Origin: Spartobacteria bacterium
GTDB taxonomy: Bacteria; Verrucomicrobiota; Verrucomicrobiia; Chthoniobacterales; UBA10450
Reading direction: 5' to 3'
DNA length: 34,940 nt
Assembly: GCA_003134765.1 (NCBI GenBank)
Contig: PLCM01000029.1
Coordinates: 1-34,940 of the forward strand
The notes beneath the pieces were generated by a model, which was given only the letters and a program-made list of their open reading frames with translations, did no database searches and was not told the DNA's origin. This document shows positions 8,047 to 15,670 of this stretch, piece after piece. The translations under genes and the position numbers were made by a program. Position 1 is the first letter of the stretch, and every line of letters starts with the position of its first letter.

Positions 8047-8519
8047 AGTTTCTTCGCGAGCGCTTTCGCAACCCGGGACGGAACAAAATCCGTCACATCG
8101 CCGCCGAGCCGCGCGATTTCTTTCACGATGCGCGAGCTGAGATAAGTGTATTCCTCTTTCGGCATCAGGAAGATCGTCTCGACGGTGGCCTCGAGCTTGC
8201 GATTCATCAGCGCCATCTGGAATTCAAATTCAAAATCGGAAATGGCGCGCAGCCCGCGGATGACGGCGGTCGCTTTCCGGGCGACTGCGAAATCGACCAG
8301 TAAACCATCGAGCGGCGCGATCTCGACGTTTCGGATCGTCCCGAGCGCGCCCTTGAGCAGGCCGAGCCGTTCCTGGAGTGAAAAAAGCGGATGCTTCTGG
8401 TCGTTGTAGGCGACGGCGACGATCACTTCGTCGAATAATTTGCGGGCGCGATCGATGACGTCGAGGTGGCCGTTCGTCACGGGATCGAAGCTGCCGGGGT
8501 AAATGGCGCGGCGGATCAT
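8025..8519 (-). CDS. coaD: Phosphopantetheine adenylyltransferase
   Basis: Transfers AMP from ATP to 4'-phosphopantetheine, the penultimate step of coenzyme A synthesis. The 164-residue product has the nucleotidyltransferase PGSFDPVTNGHLD (residues 8-20), RGLRAISDFEFEFQMALMNR, and EYTYLSSRIVKEIARLGGDV near the C-terminal region. Start at MIRRAIYPGSF: the open frame continues upstream but only through repeat sequence. The C-terminal LGMTKPE and stop are encoded by a family D repeat. It is the first gene of the coaD-DUF177-rpmF-plsX-fabH-tatD series and supplies the CoA/ACP prosthetic group used by the later enzymes. Confidence 0.96.
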   Translation of the reverse strand: MIRRAIYPGSFDPVTNGHLDVIDRARKLFDEVIVAVAYNDQKHPLFSLQERLGLLKGALGTIRNVEIAPLDGLLVDFAVARKATAVIRGLRAISDFEFEFQMALMNRKLEATVETIFLMPKEEYTYLSSRIVKEIARLGGDVTDFVPSRVAKALAKKLGMTKPE

Positions 8520-8529
8520 TGGGGGCAAA

Positions 8530-8558
8530 CGTCCAACGTCCGGCGTCCAACGTCCAAC
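8530..8558. repeat. CGTCCAAC short tandem or dispersed repeat
   Basis: CGTCCAACGTC, CGGCGTCCAACGTCCAAC: about three copies of a 6-10 base GTCCAAC unit just upstream of coaD. The sequence GTTGGACGTT also occurs at 15490-15499, upstream of the Deg9-like gene. Confidence 0.6.
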
Positions 8559-8590
8559 ATCGAATTTCAGAAAAGGTGTAGATTCCGGTT

Positions 8591-8616
8591 TGAGAGGCGA
8601 GACTCCGTCGAGCCGC
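8591..8616. repeat. GGCGAGACTCCGTCGAGCC palindrome (family B related)
   Basis: GAGGCGAGACTCCGTCGAGC is a partial copy of the GTAGGGCGAGACTCTGTCGA element that truncates at the right window edge (34918-34940). It separates the divergent coaD and Usp genes. Confidence 0.55.
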
Positions 8617-8680
8617 GGTGGTTGAACTGGGGATGGCAGTTGCCGAGCGCGAGCAAATCTCGCAAAATAGCGGCGCAGAA

Positions 8681-9511
8681 ATGATCGAACCACCTTATCG
8701 GACGGTTGCTGTGGCCAGCACGTTTTCGCCGCGCTTCCTTCAGGTGCTGGCTGAAGGGAAACGGGTGCGCGATCGGCTTTGCCAGCAACTTCAGCTCATC
8801 TACGTGGGAGAATGCGACGAGGAGACAAGCCGGAAGTTTGCCTCGGCCCTCCTCCAACTGGCGCTGCCGGAAGATTCGGCGATTCATTATCACCAGGCTG
8901 AAGATCCGGCCGTCGCCATCCTGGAAGCGGCCCGGGCAAATGAAATCGACCTGATCGTCGCCGGCGCCCTGGAAAAGGAAGTGGTCCTGCGGCCATTCCT
9001 GGGGAATGTCGCGCGGACTCTGGTGCGAAAGGCGGACTGCTCCGTAATCCTTTTTACCAAACCGGAGAGCGAACCGAAGAAACTCGGCCGGATTGTTTTC
9101 CTGGCCGACTACTCCGAGCACGGGCGGACTGCATTGCTGAGGGCGTTGCGGCTGGCAGCTCTGGAGGAATGCGAAAAACTTTATGTGATCCGGGTTTACA
9201 CCACCTTTGACGAGGCACGGGCAAAGGCGCGCACTGAGCCACCGGAACTTGGAGGCGAAGGAGCGCGCACCCTGGAAGAAGAGGAAATCGCGCTCGAACG
9301 ATTCATCGATTCGGCGGGACCAAACGAGGTCCCGATCGAGGCGCGTTGCATTCGCGGCAATACCGGTTACGCCGCGCTCGATTTTATCCAGTCCATCGAG
9401 GCTTCTCTCCTGGCGGTCCCGGTCGATCCTGCGGCCTGCGGCGACGGGCTTCCCGCGCACGTCGCCTGGATCACCGATGTGATCCCGTGCAACCTCTGGG
9501 TGATCCGATAG
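8681..9511 (+). CDS. Tandem universal-stress-protein (UspA-like) domain protein
   Basis: Two diverged Usp-like alpha/beta domains are visible. The first runs from RTVAVASTFSPRF to ADCSVILFTKP, the second from GRIVFLADYSEHG to CNLWVIR. Typical features are the beta-strand IDLIVAGA, the LGNVARTLVRKADCSVIL segment resembling the Usp Gx-nucleotide-binding end, and the corresponding AHVAWITDVIPCNLWVI at the C-terminus. The ATP-binding GxxG(9)G(S/T) motif is not clean in either half. Start chosen at 8681 because the first strand follows directly. ATGs at 8618 and 8633 would add 21 or 16 residues encoded next to a repeat. Ligand and role unknown. Confidence 0.7.
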   Translation: MIEPPYRTVAVASTFSPRFLQVLAEGKRVRDRLCQQLQLIYVGECDEETSRKFASALLQLALPEDSAIHYHQAEDPAVAILEAARANEIDLIVAGALEKEVVLRPFLGNVARTLVRKADCSVILFTKPESEPKKLGRIVFLADYSEHGRTALLRALRLAALEECEKLYVIRVYTTFDEARAKARTEPPELGGEGARTLEEEEIALERFIDSAGPNEVPIEARCIRGNTGYAALDFIQSIEASLLAVPVDPAACGDGLPAHVAWITDVIPCNLWVIR

Positions 9512-9550
9512 TGCTTGTCGATTCCGGGGCCGGTTGATTCTATCGCGGCC

Positions 9551-10267
9551 ATGGATGCCGCCCGTGCCTTCCGGCCTTACGGGCTGGCGCATCTCGTGGT
9601 TATCGGGCTGACGATTTCGCTGCCGTTTGTTTTCGCGGCGTTCGCACGCAGAAGCCGATGGCCGCGGAGCGAGCGAGTCATTGCGCGACTGCTCGCCGGC
9701 GTCCTCGTTTTCAACTACATCGGCTACGAAATTTACCTCGCCCTGACGATCGGACTGCCCTGGCAAAAGGCGCTGCCCTTCCAGCTCTGCGATTGGGCCA
9801 TGGTCGCGATCATCGTCGCGCTGTTGACTGGCCGCGAACGGTGGCTGGAGGTCGCTTACTTCTGGGGAATAGGGGGGACCTTGCAGGCCATTCTCACCCC
9901 GGATCTAAAGTTCGCCTTTCCTGATCTTCGCTTCCTGACTTTTTTTGTCGCGCACTCCGGTATCGTGGTCGCGATCGCGTTCATGATGATCATGAGAAGA
10001 TTCAGGCCGCACTGGGTCTCGATCGGGCGCACCTTCGTCTGGTCGGAGCTGTATTTTGTCCTGGCGATCGCAGTCGATCTGGTCACCGGCGAAAACTACG
10101 GGTATCTGCTCCACAAACCGCAGGCCGCGTCGCTCCTGGATGCCTTGTCGGACCAGCGGATCGTTTACATTTTGCAAATGCACCTGCTGGCGCTGCTGTT
10201 TTATTTGGTGCTCTATTTACCGTTTGCGGTTTACGACCTGTTTACCGGAAAGAAAGGACACGCGTGA
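9551..10267 (+). CDS. TIGR02206 (YwaF-like) integral membrane protein
   Basis: A 238-residue hydrophobic protein with about six or seven membrane segments: near 15-32, 46-65, 80-90, 97-115, 123-145, 160-180 and 205-228. The motif LPFQLCDWAMVAIIVALLTG followed by YFWGIGGTLQAILTPDL matches the TIGR02206/YwaF family, whose function is unknown. The ATG at 9551 was preferred. A TTG at 9515, four bases after the Usp stop, would add 12 residues. The close spacing suggests co-transcription with the Usp gene. Confidence 0.75.
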   Translation: MDAARAFRPYGLAHLVVIGLTISLPFVFAAFARRSRWPRSERVIARLLAGVLVFNYIGYEIYLALTIGLPWQKALPFQLCDWAMVAIIVALLTGRERWLEVAYFWGIGGTLQAILTPDLKFAFPDLRFLTFFVAHSGIVVAIAFMMIMRRFRPHWVSIGRTFVWSELYFVLAIAVDLVTGENYGYLLHKPQAASLLDALSDQRIVYILQMHLLALLFYLVLYLPFAVYDLFTGKKGHA

Positions 10268-10277
10268 CTCCTTGCTT

Positions 10278-10449
10278 GTCATCCGCGAGGTCGCCGCGGC
10301 GACCGAGGGACCTCGCGGTCGCAGGAGTCGGCACGTAAGAAACGCTTTCGCGTTGCCCGCAGTGGACGCTTTCGAACATCCTGGTTTTAGTTTGTGTGAT
10401 CTTAGAACTACTGTGAGGTCGCTCGCCGTCTGCGCGGCTCGGGATGACA
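10278..10449. repeat. Long palindromic intergenic repeat, family A variant
   Basis: Outer arms GTCATCCGCGAGGTC...GAGGGACCTCGCGGTCGC and GAGGTCGCTCGCCGTCTGCG followed by CGGCTCGGGATGACAC. The right arm matches the reverse complement of the left arm of the copies at 19760 and 20024 (GCGCAGACGGCGAGGGACCT). The interior includes AGAACTACTGTGAGG. Occupies the gap before kdsA. Confidence 0.75.
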
Positions 10450-10468
10450 CTGTTTTTCTACGCCTAAA

Positions 10469-11287
10469 ATGAAACCAAAGCCGCTCAAGATTCGCTCCGT
10501 TACGATCGGTGGCGAAAAGCCCGCGTTCATCCTTGGGCCGTGCGTGATTGAATCGGAGAAGTTTGTCTGGCGGATGGCGCGCCGCATTGCGGAAATCTGC
10601 AAAGCCGAATCGGTCCCGTTCATTTTCAAAGCCTCCTACGACAAGGCGAATCGCACCTCGATCCGCTCGTATCGCGGCATCGGGGTTGAGGAAGGCTGCG
10701 AAATTCTGGCGGGGATTGGCGCCGAGTTGAAGATACCCGTCACGACCGATGTCCATTCTCCCGCGGAAGCGGAGATCGCCGGCCATGTGATCGATGTTTT
10801 GCAGATCCCGGCGTTTCTCTGCCGGCAAACGGATCTGCTGCGGGCGGCGGCGGAAACCGGGCGGGTCGTGAACGTAAAAAAAGGCCAGTTCCTGGCCCCG
10901 TGGGACCTGAAGAATATCGCGGAGAAATTGTCGGCTTTTGGCAACAAAAATTTCATGTTTACCGAGCGCGGCACCACCTTCGGTTACAACAATCTGGTCG
11001 CCGATTTCCGTTCGCTCTACTGGATGCGCCAGGCGGGCTACCGCGTGATCTTCGACGCGACGCATTCAGTCCAGCGTCCGGGCGGAGCCGGGAACGCGAC
11101 CTCGGGCGACGGCGAGCTTGCCCCCGTTCTGGCTCGGGCGGCGATGGCGGCCGGCTGCGATGGCATTTTCATGGAGGTGCACGAGAACCCGGCGCGCGCC
11201 CTCTCGGACGGGCCGAACCAGATTCCGCTAAAGCAGTTGCCGAAGCATCTTCGCATGTTAAAAGCTATTCATGCTGCCGTTTCGTAG
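10469..11287 (+). CDS. kdsA: 2-dehydro-3-deoxyphosphooctonate aldolase (Kdo-8-P synthase)
   Basis: Condenses phosphoenolpyruvate with arabinose 5-phosphate to Kdo-8-phosphate for the LPS inner core. The 272-residue barrel shows FILGPCVIESE, ASYDKANRTSIRSYRG, TDVHSPAEAE, LQIPAFLCRQTDLL, VNVKKGQFLAPWD, FDATHSVQRPGG, FMEVHENP and SDGPNQIPL, all KdsA signatures. C25 in GPC, with the later His (ATHS), Glu (MEVH) and Asp (LSDG), makes the metal-binding set of metal-dependent KdsA enzymes, where the E. coli type has Asn at the Cys position. It overlaps the lptC-like gene by 17 bases, which ties Kdo synthesis to LPS export. Confidence 0.96.
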   Translation: MKPKPLKIRSVTIGGEKPAFILGPCVIESEKFVWRMARRIAEICKAESVPFIFKASYDKANRTSIRSYRGIGVEEGCEILAGIGAELKIPVTTDVHSPAEAEIAGHVIDVLQIPAFLCRQTDLLRAAAETGRVVNVKKGQFLAPWDLKNIAEKLSAFGNKNFMFTERGTTFGYNNLVADFRSLYWMRQAGYRVIFDATHSVQRPGGAGNATSGDGELAPVLARAAMAAGCDGIFMEVHENPARALSDGPNQIPLKQLPKHLRMLKAIHAAVS

Positions 11288-11846
11288 CGGTCGCGCCGGA
11301 TTCACCGGCGCATTTTCCGCTCTTTTGTTTCTGGTTTTTCTGACGTGTGCCGTTGTCGCGGCCGAAAAGAAGGGGCCGAAATCGGGCAAGAGTCCCACGC
11401 CGACCCCAACCGTGGCGCCGAAGAAAAAGCTGGAGCGGCCAAAACCGGAAGAGGGAATCAAGGACGTACCGATCACCGCCGGCCACGACGCCAGGGGGCT
11501 GGTGGTCCCCGAATACGATCTTCAGGGACGGATCCGCGGCAAACTCGAAGCCGGCGTGACTCGTCGTCTCGACGACCAGAACATCGAATTTGAGGGCGTA
11601 AAATTCACCACCTTCGTGCCGGAGACGCAGAAGCCGGACCTCGAAGTCACCATGAACAGTTCTGTGTTCAATCTGAAGACGCAGGTGCTCACCTCGAAGG
11701 TTCGTTCGACCGTGAAGCGGGCGGACTTCGAGGTCGCTGGAGATACGATGACGTTTGAAATGCTGACGCGGCACGGGACCCTGGAGGGAAACGTCAAGAT
11801 GGTGGTCCGGGGCAAAGCGCGCACGCCGGCCAATGAATCGGAATGA
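11271..11846 (+). CDS. lptC: LptC-like LPS-export periplasmic protein
   Basis: Probable inner-membrane-anchored link of the Lpt bridge. The 191-residue product has an N-terminal hydrophobic segment (about 11-30, signal or anchor), a Lys/Pro/Thr-rich linker (30-60), and a beta-rich domain. That domain is built from strands such as YDLQGRIRGKLEAG, DDQNIEFEGVKFTTF, LEVTMNSSVFNLKTQVLTS and ADFEVAGDTMTFEMLTRHG, the usual OstA/LptC pattern. Sequence similarity to proteobacterial LptC is low. The call relies on this pattern plus position: kdsA before it (17-base overlap), LptA after it (4-base overlap), LptB next. Confidence 0.75.
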   Translation: MLPFRSGRAGFTGAFSALLFLVFLTCAVVAAEKKGPKSGKSPTPTPTVAPKKKLERPKPEEGIKDVPITAGHDARGLVVPEYDLQGRIRGKLEAGVTRRLDDQNIEFEGVKFTTFVPETQKPDLEVTMNSSVFNLKTQVLTSKVRSTVKRADFEVAGDTMTFEMLTRHGTLEGNVKMVVRGKARTPANESE

Positions 11847-12538
11847 GAAATTTATTCGGGGTTTGCGCAATGCTTTCGCTGGCAGTGCTCGCGGAGACCG
11901 CGCGGGGCCAGGGCTCCGCGCCCGCCACTCTTTCATCCCGGTCGCCGCGGCCGACGCCGGAAACTGCTCCATCCAAGAAGGCGAACGATGTAAAAGTCAG
12001 CCCGGAGAAAAATACCAACGACAAGCCGAAGGAGAGCGCATCTCCTGCGCCGGAACAGATCGTGACTGAAATTTATGCGGACAAGACCGTTTTTGATTCA
12101 GCGAAATCGATCGGAGTCTTCACCGGACACATCATCGTGATCGACCCGCGCTTTCAGATTCGGGGAGACAAGCTCACGATTTATATCAGCAAGAAACAAA
12201 GCGAAGGGCTCGAGACTGCCGTCGTCGAGGGAAACGTCGGCATCGTGCGCGACCGGCCTGATCCCGGAGGCGGACCACCCAGCCGGATGGTGGGCCGTTC
12301 CGACAAGGCCGTCTACACGGCGAAAACGGGAAATTTTGAGCTGACTGGAAATGCCCGCGTGCAGCAGGGTTTGAATACCCATGTCGCGACCAGTCCGGAG
12401 ACCGTCATGGTCTTGAACGAAAAGGGTGAATTGCAGACAACGGGCCCGAGCCGCACCGAGATCCGGCAGCCGCCCAAATCTGAAAGTACCCCGACGCCGA
12501 CACCAACGCCGACGCCCAGCCCGACCGCCACGCCCTAG
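11843..12538 (+). CDS. lptA: LptA-like periplasmic LPS-transport protein (OstA domain)
   Basis: A 231-residue secreted protein with a signal peptide (1-22, ending ETARG), a Pro/Ser/Lys linker (25-70) and one OstA/LptA-type domain. The domain strands are TEIYADKTVFDSAKSIGVFT, IDPRFQIRGDKLTIYI, LETAVVEGNVGIVR, GRSDKAVYTAKTGNFELTGN and SPETVMVLNEKGELQTTGP. The C-terminus is a Pro-Thr repeat of about 16 residues. LptA oligomers carry LPS across the periplasm. It overlaps lptC by four bases and stops two bases before lptB, so the three are translationally coupled. Confidence 0.85.
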   Translation: MRNLFGVCAMLSLAVLAETARGQGSAPATLSSRSPRPTPETAPSKKANDVKVSPEKNTNDKPKESASPAPEQIVTEIYADKTVFDSAKSIGVFTGHIIVIDPRFQIRGDKLTIYISKKQSEGLETAVVEGNVGIVRDRPDPGGGPPSRMVGRSDKAVYTAKTGNFELTGNARVQQGLNTHVATSPETVMVLNEKGELQTTGPSRTEIRQPPKSESTPTPTPTPTPSPTATP

Positions 12539-12540
12539 TC

Positions 12541-13320
12541 ATGTCGCCCGTTACCGCTCCAACCACGGCCGCGATGTCTCCCCACCCAAAGGCGGAGGAG
12601 TATGTTCTTTCCACGGACCAGTTGGTAAAGATTTACGGCGGGCGCGCGGTTGTTAACGGCGTCGATATTAAGGTCCGCGCCGGCGAAATCGTCGGGTTGC
12701 TCGGGCCGAATGGCGCCGGCAAGACAACGAGTTTCTACATGATTGTGGGGCTGGTCCGGCCCAACAGCGGCCGCGTTGTTTTCTCCGGCACCAATGTGAC
12801 GAAATACCCGATGTATAAACGGGCCCGGCTCGGAATGGGGTATCTGCCGCAGGAGGAGTCAATCTTTCGCAAGATGACGGTAGAGCAGAATATCCTCGCG
12901 ATCCTCGAGACTCTGCCGTTAAGCAGATACGAGCGCCGCCAGCGTTGCGATCAGCTGCTCCACCAATTCGGCATCGAACGGATCGCGAAGAACACCGCGA
13001 TCACCCTGAGTGGCGGGGAAAAACGGCGGCTCACGATCGCGCGCTCGCTCGTGACCCAGCCGAGCCTGCTTATGCTGGACGAACCCTTTAGTGGCGTCGA
13101 CCCCATCGCCGTCTATGATGTTCAGCAGATCGTGGTCAATCTGCGCAAGTCCGGCCTCGCCATCCTGATTACGGACCATAACGTGCGCGAAACACTCTCC
13201 ATCGTCGACCGCGCCTATCTGATTTTCGAAGGCCGCGTCGAGAGCGAAGGCACCAAGGATTTTCTCATCAACGATCCCATTAGCCGCCAGCTCTATCTCG
13301 GCGAGCGTTTTCAAATGTAG
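12541..13320 (+). CDS. lptB: LPS export ABC transporter ATP-binding protein
   Basis: ATPase that powers LPS extraction with LptFG (not in this window). In the 259-residue product the motifs are Walker A GPNGAGKTT (55-63), Q-loop YLPQEESIF, signature LSGGEKRRL (156-164), Walker B LLMLDEP (176-182), and switch H213 in ITDHNVRE. GYLPQEESIFRKMTVEQN and ITDHNVRETLSI are characteristic of LptB within the ABC superfamily. About 20 extra N-terminal residues precede LSTDQLVKIYGG. M12 (12574) is an alternative start. Spacing from lptA is two bases. Confidence 0.96.
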   Translation: MSPVTAPTTAAMSPHPKAEEYVLSTDQLVKIYGGRAVVNGVDIKVRAGEIVGLLGPNGAGKTTSFYMIVGLVRPNSGRVVFSGTNVTKYPMYKRARLGMGYLPQEESIFRKMTVEQNILAILETLPLSRYERRQRCDQLLHQFGIERIAKNTAITLSGGEKRRLTIARSLVTQPSLLMLDEPFSGVDPIAVYDVQQIVVNLRKSGLAILITDHNVRETLSIVDRAYLIFEGRVESEGTKDFLINDPISRQLYLGERFQM

Positions 13321-13334
13321 CGAAAGGAAATGAA

Positions 13335-13910
13335 GTGATAACGACCAACGCTCACCCCGCCGTCAAAGTAACCGGACGTCACCTCCAGATTACCGATGCG
13401 ATCAGTGATTACTGCACCCGCAAGATTGAAGGCCTGCATCTCGATTATCCCAAGATCATCGAAGCGCACGTTATTCTCGAAGTGGAGAAATACCGGCACT
13501 CGGCCGAAGTCGTCCTCGTCTGCTCGAACCACATTACGATCGAGGCCTGCGAAGAAACCAACGACATGTACGCCGCAATTGATGCGGTCACGGACAAGGT
13601 CCAGCGGCAGATGCGGAAGTATAAAACGCGGCTCATGCGAAAGCACCGGCCGCGGAAGGACATTGTCCAGCATCTCGAAGAACAGGTGCTCCATCCCGAG
13701 CCAGTCGAGGAGGACAACCATCACGAGCACGCGGTGGTGCGGACGGAACGGTTGCCGATGAAACCGATGTTTGTCGACGAAGCGGTCCTGCAGTTGGAGA
13801 TGTCGCACCGCCAATTTCTCGTCTTCCTCAATGCTCGCAGCGCCCGGATGAACGTCCTCTACCGCCGAAAGAGTGGCGACTTCGGCCTGATCGAGCCGAC
13901 GGCAAATTGA
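13335..13910 (+). CDS. hpf: Ribosome hibernation promoting factor, long form
   Basis: Binds the 30S decoding region in stationary phase and, in the long form, drives 100S dimer formation. The 191-residue product has an S30AE domain (about 9-108: VTGRHLQITDAISDYCTRKI, YAAIDAVTDKVQRQMRKYK). After an acidic/His linker comes the C-terminal dimerisation domain (about 143-188: KPMFVDEAVLQLEM, FLVFLNARSARMNVLYRRKS, GDFGLIEP). The start is GTG, chosen because AAGGA lies six bases upstream and the ATG at 13330 leads straight to a stop. It follows lptB by 14 bases, as hpf follows the lpt genes (usually with rpoN between) in Proteobacteria. Confidence 0.93.
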   Translation: MITTNAHPAVKVTGRHLQITDAISDYCTRKIEGLHLDYPKIIEAHVILEVEKYRHSAEVVLVCSNHITIEACEETNDMYAAIDAVTDKVQRQMRKYKTRLMRKHRPRKDIVQHLEEQVLHPEPVEEDNHHEHAVVRTERLPMKPMFVDEAVLQLEMSHRQFLVFLNARSARMNVLYRRKSGDFGLIEPTAN

Positions 13911-13920
13911 GATCGGCCGG

Positions 13921-15510
13921 CTAGGGCTTCGGTTCCCAAATCTTCAAGATGTCAGGCGAACCCTGACTGCGGATGCCATTATCAGTCAGGATCTCGTTCG
14001 TGGCTGCGACCATTTCCGCGCGGGGAAAGACGAACGTTTCGCCGGACGAGCGCACATTGAACTCAAAGCTCACAAATTCGTCCTTCAGATCGCGCAAGAC
14101 TTCAACCAGGTGCGCCAGGTTCTTGATTGGATGGCCATTGACCGATTTCACCACCTGCCAGGCCGGATTGGCGTAGCCCTTGGCGAGCTTGTGCGGAAAA
14201 AAAGGCGATGTGACTACAACTAATCTTTCATCCTCAAAGGCGGGTTTGTCCCCGACTCTCGTGATGAGCGGGCTGCCCAGAAAAGTAAGCATGCCCATCA
14301 GCCCACTGGCCTGACGATCGCGCGCGGCCGAACTGAGGAACTCGTTGGTGGCGTCGGCAAAAACCATCGGGCCATAAACAAAGTACGACGGATAGCTTCC
14401 TTCGAGATCAGGAATCACCAACGGGCGATGCGACAACACTGGAAAGTCGATCTTCAATTCCTTGCCGTCGCGGAAAAGAGTGAGCGAGACTTTGTTTTCT
14501 TTTACGAGTTTTTGGATGAGATAGGTGAAACGCAGCCGCAGGCTGTCGCTTACTTTGATCATGCCCTGGTCGTCGACTGGCGTATCGCCAATCTTGGTTA
14601 TCAAATCCCATTCTTTGAGCGGGTAAGTAACGTCCGTACTGAAAGGCCGATGGACCAGGATGCCCTGAACCGATTGAGGCAGATGGAGAAACGATCGGAG
14701 CGCCGGGTTCTCCAACGTTTGCACGTCATCATACAGGGCCGGCTTGCCGTCGTAATGGCCAGCAGCCACATCTCGCAGAAAGAGCTCGATCTCTTCAGTC
14801 GGAATGATGTAGCCAATGTTTTGGGCGCCCTGCAGATGGCTAAACGCAAGACCGATCATCTCGTCGTTCACCACCGCGGGGCCGCCGCTGTTCCCAGGAT
14901 TGATGGCAGCGTCAATCTGGATGCGCAGTCCTGGCGTCGAAAAGTTGTAACCAGTGAACTCGATTCGCGAGATGATCCCTTTGGTGATCGATAAACTCGT
15001 CCCGCCCGTCGGATAGCCGTAGACCATGACTGCGTCCTTGGCGTCCGGGAGATTCTTGTGAAGCCTCAAAGGCGGATGCGAATCGAAAAATTTTTCGTCA
15101 TCGAGTTTGAGCACAGCCAAATCAATTCCGGGAGCGATCGCCTCGACTCGGGCGGAAATCTTGTCGCCGGCCTGGTTTGCCTGGACCTGCACTTCACTCG
15201 CGTAGAGAACGACGTGCGCGTTTGTCAGGATGCGCTTGCCGGCGATGACGGCTCCGCTTCCTGTGATCTCTGAGGGCGATTGTTTGGTCCACGGCTTCGT
15301 AGGATCAGGCGCGCGCAGGGTGGAAAACACCTTGACCACTGTGTTCTCGACCGATTTCGAAGGTGTGACCGCTTGCGAACTCTGTGTTGCGACGGTCGGT
15401 TCAGGCGAGGGTGGCGGGGAGACCGGCTCGGCCAAGACGATCAGCGGCAACGCAAGGGAGGTGAGGAGGAGGAAGCGTGTGGTCATGGGGTTGGACGTTA
15501 ACGCATTCAT
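13921..15510 (-). CDS. Deg9-like secreted trypsin-type serine protease with PDZ domains
   Basis: A 529-residue protein with a signal peptide (TRFLLLTSLALPLIVLAE) and a Pro/Ser linker. A trypsin-fold protease domain follows, with the full triad H99 (LTNAHVV), D130 (GIDLAVLKL) and S208 (NPGNSGGP). PDZ-like regions start near 262-350 (VQGILVHRP...WDLITKIGDTPVDDQG) and near 420-490 (GYANPAWQVVKSVNGHPIKN...LVEVLRDLKDEFVSFEF). The second PDZ and the tail (ATNEILTDNGI) resemble plant Deg2/Deg9 proteases more than bacterial DegP. The predicted role is protein quality control in the periplasm. M9 (15486) is an alternative start that gives a more compact signal peptide. It is convergent with hpf (10 bases apart) and divergent from the FKBP gene. 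Confidence 0.88.
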   Translation of the reverse strand: MNALTSNPMTTRFLLLTSLALPLIVLAEPVSPPPSPEPTVATQSSQAVTPSKSVENTVVKVFSTLRAPDPTKPWTKQSPSEITGSGAVIAGKRILTNAHVVLYASEVQVQANQAGDKISARVEAIAPGIDLAVLKLDDEKFFDSHPPLRLHKNLPDAKDAVMVYGYPTGGTSLSITKGIISRIEFTGYNFSTPGLRIQIDAAINPGNSGGPAVVNDEMIGLAFSHLQGAQNIGYIIPTEEIELFLRDVAAGHYDGKPALYDDVQTLENPALRSFLHLPQSVQGILVHRPFSTDVTYPLKEWDLITKIGDTPVDDQGMIKVSDSLRLRFTYLIQKLVKENKVSLTLFRDGKELKIDFPVLSHRPLVIPDLEGSYPSYFVYGPMVFADATNEFLSSAARDRQASGLMGMLTFLGSPLITRVGDKPAFEDERLVVVTSPFFPHKLAKGYANPAWQVVKSVNGHPIKNLAHLVEVLRDLKDEFVSFEFNVRSSGETFVFPRAEMVAATNEILTDNGIRSQGSPDILKIWEPKP

Positions 15511-15670
15511 TTTGGAATTTCATCTGGCCGAATTGTTCGGACGGGAGTTCGACGCGGTTCGCAGCTCTGATTCGCAGGGAGGCTTAGTTTACAAACCGCC
15601 GCGCCTTGTTTCTTGGCACGCTCCGCGATAAATGAATTGCGACGGCCAATCCAACCGACCGATTAATTCG

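Noticed and set aside
8591..8680. Upstream ATGs at 8618 and 8633 for the Usp gene
   Set aside because: They add residues without domain support right next to a repeat; the first beta-strand starts after the ATG at 8681.
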